From assembly GCA_024195585.1 (NCBI GenBank), contig SWBL01000201.1, forward strand, positions 1 through 64,000: a stretch of 64,000 nucleotides of DNA, read 5' to 3'. The DNA comes from Aureobasidium sp. EXF-3400. Lineage: Eukaryota; Ascomycota; Dothideomycetes; Dothideales; Saccotheciaceae. The notes under the pieces are model-generated. The model did not search any database. It saw only the letters and a program-made list of their open reading frames with translations, and was not told where the DNA came from. Position numbers and translations under genes: made by a program. This document shows, in pieces, positions 56,816 to 64,000 of this stretch (the stretch's first letter is position 1; each line of letters begins with the position of its first letter).

Positions 56816-58111
56816 ATGTCTTCGTACGTGGTGGATCTCATGTGGCAGCTCACCAACTGCTTCAACTGCTTCCCGAGCAATCCCGCCCTCAAGATCAATG
56901 GTCGCTCATACAAGATCCTCCGTCTTCTAGGAGAGGGCGGCTTCTCATACGTCTACCTGGTCCAATCACCGCCGTCGCCGAATCTATACGCCTTGAAGAA
57001 GATCAGATGTCCATTCGGAGCCGAGTCGGTGGCTCTGGCTCTCAAAGAGGTTGAAGCATACAGCTTGTTCCAGCCGCATCCCAACATCATCCACGCCCTT
57101 GACCACGCCGTCATCCCGGATCGCAGCGACCCCTCAGCAAAGACTGTTTATATCCTTCTTCCATACTACCGTCGTGGTAACTTGCAAGATGCCATAAACG
57201 CGAACCTCGTCAATGGCGCAAAGTTCCCTGAGCGCAGGTTGATGGTCCTGTTCCGTGGTGTCTGTGTGGCACTACAAGCTATGCATAACTACAAGGTCGG
57301 AGGCGCTCCAGGTGGTAAAGGCGCACAATCAAGAGCAAAGCGGGTACGAGCCGATGCTGCAAGAGCCGATAGAGGAGAAGACCATGGCGACGATGATGAG
57401 GAGCTAGGAGATGCCGAGCCGCTGATGGAGGGCGAGATCTCCATGGCACAAGAGGGCATGTCTGAAGGTCAGACCAGGGCATATGCACACCGCGACATCA
57501 AGCCTGGTAAGAAGCACCATCTCTAACACACTAGAGACGCCCAAGACTGACAACATTCAGGCAACATCATGATTTCAGACGATGGTCAATCACCTATCCT
57601 CATGGATCTCGGCTCACTAGCTCCTTCGCCCACTCCCATCACATCACGCGCTCTCGCACTACAAGTTCAAGATACAGCTGCCGAACACAGTACCATGCCT
57701 TACCGCGCTCCCGAACTCTTTGACGTCAAGACCGACTCTGTCATCGATACAAAGGTAGATATCTGGAGTTTGGGATGCACACTATACGCCTGTCTAGTTG
57801 GCAAATCACCATTCGAAGCCCGCAGCGAAGAAACCGGCGGAAGTCTGAGTCTCTGTGTTTTGGGTGGTGACTGGAGATTCCCAGACGAGCACAACGCACA
57901 AGCGAACAAGAGTAGAGGAAAGCAAAAGATGCCCACGAATGCAGATGCTGCTCGGGCACAAGACGCACCTATCACTGAGATGATCAAGGATGTGGTTAGG
58001 AGATGTCTGAGAGTTGAGCCGTCAGAGAGACCAGATGTTAATGAATTGCTCGCCATAGTCGACGACGTTATTGCAGCTCTGCCAGAAGATGGAGACCCAT
58101 TGGAAGATTAG
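56816..58111 (+). CDS. ENV7: STK16/Env7-type serine/threonine kinase
   Basis: CDS join(56816..57506,57561..58111), 413 aa. N-terminal cysteines in TNCFNCFPSN (about 13-22) fit palmitoylation, as known for STK16 and yeast Env7 at the vacuole. The Gly-rich loop is GEGGFSYVYLV and the ATP Lys is in YALKKI. The catalytic loop reads YAHRDIKPGNIM across the intron, and the magnesium motif is DLGS, which is normal for this subfamily. An APE motif (YRAPELFD) and DIWSLGCTLYACLVG follow. Between helix alpha-E and HRD there is a roughly 65-residue hydrophilic insert (GGAPGGKGAQ ... DDDEELGDAEPLM), so the protein is longer than yeast Env7. Start at 56816, just after an in-frame upstream ATG at 56783 that lacks conserved sequence. 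Confidence 0.9.
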
Positions 58112-58594
58112 CTTTAGCTATAGTCTCCATCTCCAAGCTTCCGTGGACCTAACTAATGTCTGTATGCCAAAACTGATGTCGATTGCTTATGTGAGCTGGC
58201 TCACAGCAAAAGACTCCCCATTTTTATATGAGCCTAGACATAGCAGTGTCAAACTCCTTGAGGACCAGCCGAATTTGATGCCTAACCATTTCCGACCCAT
58301 GCTCCTTTCAGATGTTATGAGCTACAATTTTGATCCTGCAAGATAACATTGAAGCTCTACCCAAGAAAAGCTTTAATGAGCTCTCGGCAATGACAGCCTT
58401 GATTCTAGAGAGTGATTCGTATTATCCCAGCGACACGTATGACAGACTTTAGCACAACGGGAAGACGCACCAACATGGTTACCCAAAGAGGAAGGTGCGA
58501 TGCGGGGCCTTCCCGTTACTTCTGCATATATAGGTAGCTGCCTCACCTTGATGTTTGAGACTGCTTCTGCTTTCTTCTAAGCAATATTCACGCA
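58112..58594. other. Intergenic region
   Basis: 483 nt; only the TATA element of the next gene is recognisable. Confidence 0.5.
58527..58532 (+). promoter_or_regulatory. TATA-like box
   Basis: TATATA about 65 nt upstream of the start codon at 58595. Confidence 0.45.
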
Positions 58595-61011
58595 ATGACC
58601 GTCAAAGCCAACAAATTCACACCAGAGGTGTTGCTCTCGGCACCACGCCGCTCAGCTGGTGTACCTAACGCGGATGGCAGCTCTGTCCTTTACACCACGA
58701 GCACGTACTCTTTCGACTCCCACACTAAAACCGTCGAGTTGAGAAGCCTGGACACAAAGTCCAATGAGAGCACATTGCTGGTTCAGGAGAATAGCGTTAG
58801 CGAGCCTGTCTGGTTGCCTGGTGAGAAGGATGTCTTTGCCTGCCTTAAGGGTGAGGATAAGGGCAGGACTTCTCTCCTCATTGCAACAAATAAGTCTAGC
58901 TCTGACTGGAAGAATTCTACGTATACCGCTGGCTCGATTGATGCTCCTGCCGGTAGCTTGAAGATCGCACAACTGTCTAGGTCTTCTTACGCGGTTGTTC
59001 TAGCCGCTCAATGCTCTCCGGACGGTTCTCTATACAACTCGGAAACGGCTCCCAAGACTCGCTCGACTGGAAAACTCTACAAGAGCCTCTTTGTGAGACA
59101 TTGGGATGACTACGTTACTCCACAGAAGAACACCCTATGGTATGCTACTCTGACCAAGGCCAAAGATGGCAAATTCGAGTTGAGCAAGTGGGTCAATGCC
59201 CTCAAGGGAGCTGGTCTCGAAAGTCCTATTCCACCTTTTGGAGGTACAGACAGTTTCGACGTCAGCAAGTCGGGCATCATCTTTGTCTCCAAGGACCCGA
59301 AGACCAATCCTGCGCTGAGTACCAAGTGTAACGTATACCACATCGAGCTTCAAAGCTTTACGGAGGATCCTGCGCCGAAGCCTTTCGAATATACAATTCA
59401 GGACTTCAAGGGTGCTAGTTCTTCGCCCATCTTCTCTCCCGACGGCAAGAAAGCTGTCTTCCTGAGCCTGTACACTGCCGGTTACGAGAGTGACAAGTCT
59501 CAGATCTTCTTGATCGAGGACTTGAAGAAGGATTCGGTCAAACGCTTGTTCAACCAGAAGAAGGAGGGCAGCCTGGACAAAAGCCCACAGAATCTCGCCT
59601 TCAGCTGCGACGGTAAGACGTTGTACTTTTCCGCAGAAGATCAAGGATACGGTCGCCTTTTCGCGTTAACTTCTGATTCTACTAATGGTGAAGTATTGCG
59701 TCCGCTTACCAACACTGGTTACGTTTCTGATATACGCCCCTTGGAGTCCGGGGATGTGTTCTACACCAACAGCTCGCTCGTCGACTACTCGTCGTACAGC
59801 ATTATCGGAACTTCGAAGGCCGATGCCCAAAACGAAAAATGGACACACTCCTCATCCAAAGGAGGTTCTTCCCTTGGTCTGAAAGCATCTCAGGTCTCTT
59901 CGATTCATACACCTGCCTCAGACACGACGGTGAACAAGACTGTGCACTCTTGGGTATACAAGCCATCCAACTTTGAAGAAGGCAAGAAGTACCCGCTCGC
60001 ACTGCTTATCCATGGTGGGCCTCAAGGATCTTGGGGAGATTCATGGAGTACACGTTGGAACCCTGCGGTCTACGCAGAACAGGGCTGTAGGTCACCCTGA
60101 CCATCAAATGGTCCAACTCGACTAACTCTTACAGATGTGGTTATCACACCAAACATTACTGGCTCAACAGGGTACGGGCAGGCTTTCACAGACGCTATCA
60201 GGTGAGCTCTTACCTCTATATGCAGCCCAAGTCTTGTACTAATCAGTCTCGACATCAGGAAGGATTGGGGTGGTGCACCGTACAATGACCTCGTCAATGT
60301 CATCGATTGGGTTGAGAAGCACATGCCCGAAGTCGACATGACAAGAGCAGTGGCTCTTGGTGCAAGCTACGGTGGATACATGATTAATTGGCTCAATGGC
60401 CACGATCTTGGACGCAGATTCAAAGCACTTGTCTGTCATGATGGCATCCTCTCCCTCACAGGCCAGCTTGCTACGGATGAGCTCTATTTCGTGTTCCAGG
60501 ATTTGGGCGGTTTACCCTGGTACTCTCCACCCAAGAACAAAACCTCGAATGATGCCAAGGAGACATTTGGGGAGACCTCACTGAATAGCTGGATTAAGAA
60601 TGATCCAAGTCGCTACCTCGACCACTGGCAAACACCTGAGCTGGTCATTCACAGCGAAAAAGACCACCGTCTATGTATCTCTGAAGGGCTCGCCGCTTTC
60701 AACGTCCTACAGGCCCGTGGTATCGACAGCCAGTTCCTGACGTTCCCGGTAAGTTGAAATCGTACCATCTTATCTCAAAAATCCATTTTGTATGATTACT
60801 AACGAACGTGCTTTAGGATGAGAACCACTGGGTGCTCAAGCCAGAAAACAGTTTGGTCTGGCACAAAGTTGTGCTAAACTGGATCAACAAGTATACCGAT
60901 CTCCCGCCGTACTGTAAGGATGACGAGGAGAGTGAGAACTTCTTCGGTGGGTTGAAGGAGGATAAGGCAGAACTTGTCGAGATGGCAGGTATGGGTAAGC
61001 CTGAGACTTGA
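58595..61011 (+). CDS. dpp5: Dipeptidyl-peptidase 5-like serine peptidase (S9C), intracellular form
   Basis: CDS join(58595..60086,60135..60201,60259..60748,60817..61011), 747 aa. Removes dipeptides from peptide N-termini. The N-terminal beta-propeller (about 1-450) includes [16 protein letters not shown]. The alpha/beta-hydrolase domain starts at [15 protein letters not shown], with the nucleophile in GASYGGY. The acid lies in HSEKDHRL and the catalytic His in DENHWV (first residues of exon 4). Three introns of 48-68 nt are phase-consistent; exon 2 is only 67 nt and supplies [14 protein letters not shown]. There is no signal peptide at the start ([14 protein letters not shown]), unlike secreted DppV of aspergilli, so a cytosolic role is likely. 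Confidence 0.93.
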
Positions 61012-61597
61012 GGGAAATTGTTACCATATTGTACAACAATGGGGTAACCCTGTCATCTGATGTAATTGAACACACTTTTCCAGACCAGAGTAAAAGGACC
61101 TTTACAATGATCAAATTTCACACTCACAGAGCAAAAAGAAATATCGGAAAGGGCCTGGGAAGGTATGGACAAGCCGATCAAAACATACGGTATGGAGTAG
61201 CTTCAAAACTCAACGTTACAACCACTCTAGAGTACAAGCAACGTACTACATGAAAGACAAAACCAAAAACCAGACTCGTCCAAGGATAGAATGTTGAAAA
61301 CAGAAAAGCCATCATTTGATTCTCATTCGCTGTATGCAAGAAGAAAAAGGAAGGAGGCAAGTATATGTACAAGGGTGACTCGCTTCGAAAGAAGAAAGTC
61401 GAGCGGGCCTCTCAAAACAAGAAGACAAAAATGCTAAAGCAGGAGCCCAAAGTGAAGCAGGAAAGAAAGAAGATCGGAACCTGCTTGCTTAAAAGAATCG
61501 ACGCTTTCCAACAATCAAAAAGAAGAAGGAACGAAAACTACACAGACCTAAAAACAAAACAATGGGTATATCTTCAAAGAACGGAGAAACAAGGTCT
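61012..61597. other. Intergenic between convergent genes
   Basis: 586 nt, purine-rich (AAGAAG-type) on the plus strand, which is a CT-rich 3' UTR for the minus-strand ArfGAP gene. No gene. Confidence 0.5.
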
Positions 61598-63692
61598 TTA
61601 ACGGGCATATCTTGCACTCAGACTTGCAAATGCATCAGGACTGTGAGGTCTTCCGTTGCCCATACCAACAAAATCTCTGCTTTCCTGACTAACGTGCCTG
61701 GCGCCTGGTCTGGCTTGCTGATCTTGCTGGGGTGCTGAGAAACCAGAGCCGAAGGGGTTCATGCTGCCGCTTCCCACTGGCATGGTGACGCTTCTTTGTG
61801 GTCCTTGCTGCATGTGGAGTGGAACCTGCACCTGCTGCTGCTGTTGCTGCTGAGGCATCATCGGGGGAGCCATGCCGTTTTCAGGAAGTGGCTGCAGAGG
61901 CCTCGGTGGCGCTAATTGAGGTTGGTTGTAGAGTGCCATAATGTCAGTCTTGCCATAGCGACCAGTAGGTTGTGAGAAGAGTTGTTGCTGTTGCTGAGGC
62001 ATCTGCTGTTGAGCGGATTGGTAGGATTGGTAGGGCTCCGGTTGGCTGGATTGAGGGACCTGGAAGGGATTGGAGGCAGGCTGAAGTGGCATGTTTGCAT
62101 AGGGGTTTGAGGTCTGTTGAGAAGCCAGCTGCTGAGGGGGTTGTTGATAGAGGTTCTGCTGATGTTGCGGCTGCTGGGGTTGCTGCTGATATTGGGATTG
62201 TTGTTGTGGTGGCTGCGGCTGTGCGGAGAAGAAGTCCTGTTGAGGTTGGTAGAAGGCACCAGGTGACTGTGCTTGTGGTGCCTGGACCTGAGGCTGTGCG
62301 AGCCATGGGTTCTGTGGGGCGGCTGATAGTTGAATGCCAAATGGATTCGAGGGAGCGAATGTTTGAGACTGAGTCTTTCTCAAGAAAGGGTTAGACTGTT
62401 GTTGAGGTTGTTGGTATTGTTGTGTGTCCTGAGGTTGATAAGCAGGAGCCTGCAGAGGCTGCTGCATTTGCTGAGGCATGAATGGATTGTTCTGGTACTG
62501 CTGAGGCTGTTGGGCGGAAATCTGCATGGCCGAAAAAGAGGTCTGAAGAGCTTGCTGTGCTTGTGCCTGAGGCTGTGCTTGCGATTGAGGTTGAAGAAAG
62601 GGGTTGTACGAAGGTTGCGGAGCCGCAGTCGAGAGAGCGGGTTGAGTAAAAGCGCGGCGCGGAGGTTGCAGGTCCAATGCATCAAAGGGATTCGTCGAAG
62701 CAGCCTTTTCTGGCTGTGCCCTCTGCTTCTCGATGAAGATGCCGTTTGCGTTAGAGCTGCTCGTGCTGCCTGACATGGGTGTTAGGGTACCCTGTGCCCC
62801 TGAAGTCGTGTCACCCAAGCGCACAAGCGTCTCGACCGCCTTGTCCAAGTTTCCATTGACGTTCTTCAAAACCATCGAGTTGCGGCGTGTGTCGGGGAAG
62901 CCCATCTCTCTCAGCGATGCCAATTTTGTGTCAAATGTTTCTTCCTCTTGGTTTCCTACGTTGGATCCAAACACACGCGATGGCTTGTTCATCTTTCCAA
63001 TAGGCGGCGTCGAGCGACCATCAGAACCAGTCAATGCAGGCGACAGTGGAGGAGTGAATCTCTGTTGGGTGGCTGACGAGGAGCGGACACCGAGCGAGAA
63101 ACCAAACTTCTTTCCAGGCTTTGGCGGTAGAGGTGGTGGCACGCCCTCGTTCGAACTAACACTGGCACCTCCAACCGTATGGCTCCTGGGTCTTGGGCCA
63201 ACAAAGGCTTTGTGCTCGTACTTTTGGCGGATGAAGCGTTCCATGACACCACCGACCTCGTCGGCATCGGTGGGAATGTCGGGCTTGACATTCTGCGGGT
63301 TGAAGGTGCGGTTTGAAGTGACGTTTCCTACGCGCTTCATGTTGTCGACCTGATCAGGGGACCAGCTATCCATGCTCAGCGACTTGACCTTTGAGATGTG
63401 AGTTCCCATTTTGCGATGTAGGGCGGCGCAGCTCATGCAGAGGAAGATTCCCAGCTGTTGTTGTTGTCAGAAAGGGCCAAAAGACGGACGCGACTTTTAC
63501 TCACGCTCCAACTCGACCATGCTTGGACAATGTCAGCACGCAGTTTCCAGAAAGTGCCGTGTTGGCTCAGGCTTGCTCACCTGGATTCCTTGCAGCACAA
63601 TCGGCGCACCTGTCGTTGCCAGGTACCTTCAACAGATCGTGCAGCATGCGCTCATTGCGAGCCTGCTGCCTCTTACTGACTGTACTAGACAT
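61598..63692 (-). CDS. ArfGAP with UBA domain, NPF repeats and Gln-rich tail (Gts1/Ucp3-like)
   Basis: CDS complement(join(61598..63454,63505..63521,63581..63692)), 661 aa. Stimulates GTP hydrolysis on Arf GTPases in vesicle traffic. Exon 1 gives VPGNDRCADCAARNP, a 17-nt micro-exon gives AWSSWS, and exon 3 gives LGIFLCMSCAALHRKMG. Together these rebuild the C-x2-C-x16-C-x2-C ArfGAP zinc finger and its catalytic Arg (HR). A UBA domain lies near residues 205-245 (LASLREMGFPDTRRN ... AVETLVRLGD). The remaining 400 residues are Gln/Pro-rich with seven NPF motifs, ligands of EH-domain endocytic proteins. The ArfGAP-UBA-polyQ order matches yeast Gts1 and S. pombe Ucp3. Confidence 0.92.
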
Positions 63693-64000
63693 GTTGTTCT
63701 TGGTGCCCACGTGCGGGAATGGAAAGGGGCGGTTGAAAAGATGCTAAGCTACGAAAGAGGGTATATGCGATGCGACGGGTATTACGGTGGGAGCGGATGA
63801 ATATGGTCGTCTGGCCGGGTCAAGTGGTCGGCATGGTTGCAAAGTCGCAGAGAAATAGATGATGTACTTGGTCTTGTAGACCAAATACTGCAACCACCTG
63901 GATTCCCGTCTCGGGTCGGCGCTTCTCAGCCATCCCCGGCTGCAACTTCCACCATCGCATAGTCAGTGCCATCCATCGCTCATTGCCTCCGAGAAGATCA
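63693..64000. other. Promoter region of the ArfGAP gene
   Basis: 308 nt to the window end; no gene seen. Confidence 0.45.

Noticed and set aside
61912..62773. Overlapping open frames across the Gln-rich ArfGAP tail
   Set aside because: Shadows of the CAG/CAA-rich repeats in the coding frame.

Overview
This 64 kb window is nuclear DNA of a filamentous ascomycete (Pezizomycotina; Dothideomycetes is my best guess, by inference only). The evidence is short 50-100 nt GT-AG introns with CTAAC/CTGAC branch sites, long intergenic gaps, and fungus-specific families such as FluG, DUF1776, Lst7, Rsa3 and Ish1-repeat proteins. I see no bacterial operons, CRISPR arrays, rRNA genes or intact transposons. 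Splice joins below were made by hand from reading frame and splice signals.

Layout. 0-5 kb: 3' part of a GH51 arabinofuranosidase, an AT-hook-like hypothetical protein, a folliculin/Lst7 homologue, and a tRNA-Gln(TTG) gene. 5-10 kb: a DUF2231 membrane protein, a short-chain dehydrogenase, and a FluG-type amidohydrolase/glutamine-synthetase fusion. 10-20 kb: an Ish1/Msc1 stress protein, a 4-TM protein, Arp2/3 subunit 5 divergent from a large disordered membrane protein. 20-28 kb: a duplicated mitochondrial protein, an FHA-kinase-like protein that looks catalytically dead, and a Myb/SAP-like protein. 28-35 kb: a Baeyer-Villiger monooxygenase, a mitochondrial J-protein and a conserved fungal disordered protein. 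34.7-39.35 kb is gene-poor. 39-44 kb: Rsa3, uracil-DNA glycosylase, a WW protein and a small basic protein. 45-51 kb: two multi-TM proteins (one FAR-17a/AIG1-like), a Wss1 DNA-protein-crosslink protease and a DUF1776 protein. 52-64 kb: a Sel1-repeat protein, Tvp38, an STK16/Env7 kinase, dipeptidyl-peptidase 5 and a Gts1-like ArfGAP.

The genes do not form one pathway. Functional themes are genome maintenance (UNG, Wss1), Golgi/endosome/vacuole traffic and signalling (Lst7, Tvp38, Env7-like, ArfGAP, Arp2/3) and mitochondria. Neighbours mostly sit in convergent or divergent pairs, as is normal in fungi.

The most striking signal is the tRNA-Gln gene at 4597-4737. Besides a 13-nt canonical anticodon-loop intron it carries a 56-nt insert at the base of the T arm. 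That insert has exact spliceosomal hallmarks (GTAAGT ... CTAAC ... CAG), and its removal restores a perfect T stem.
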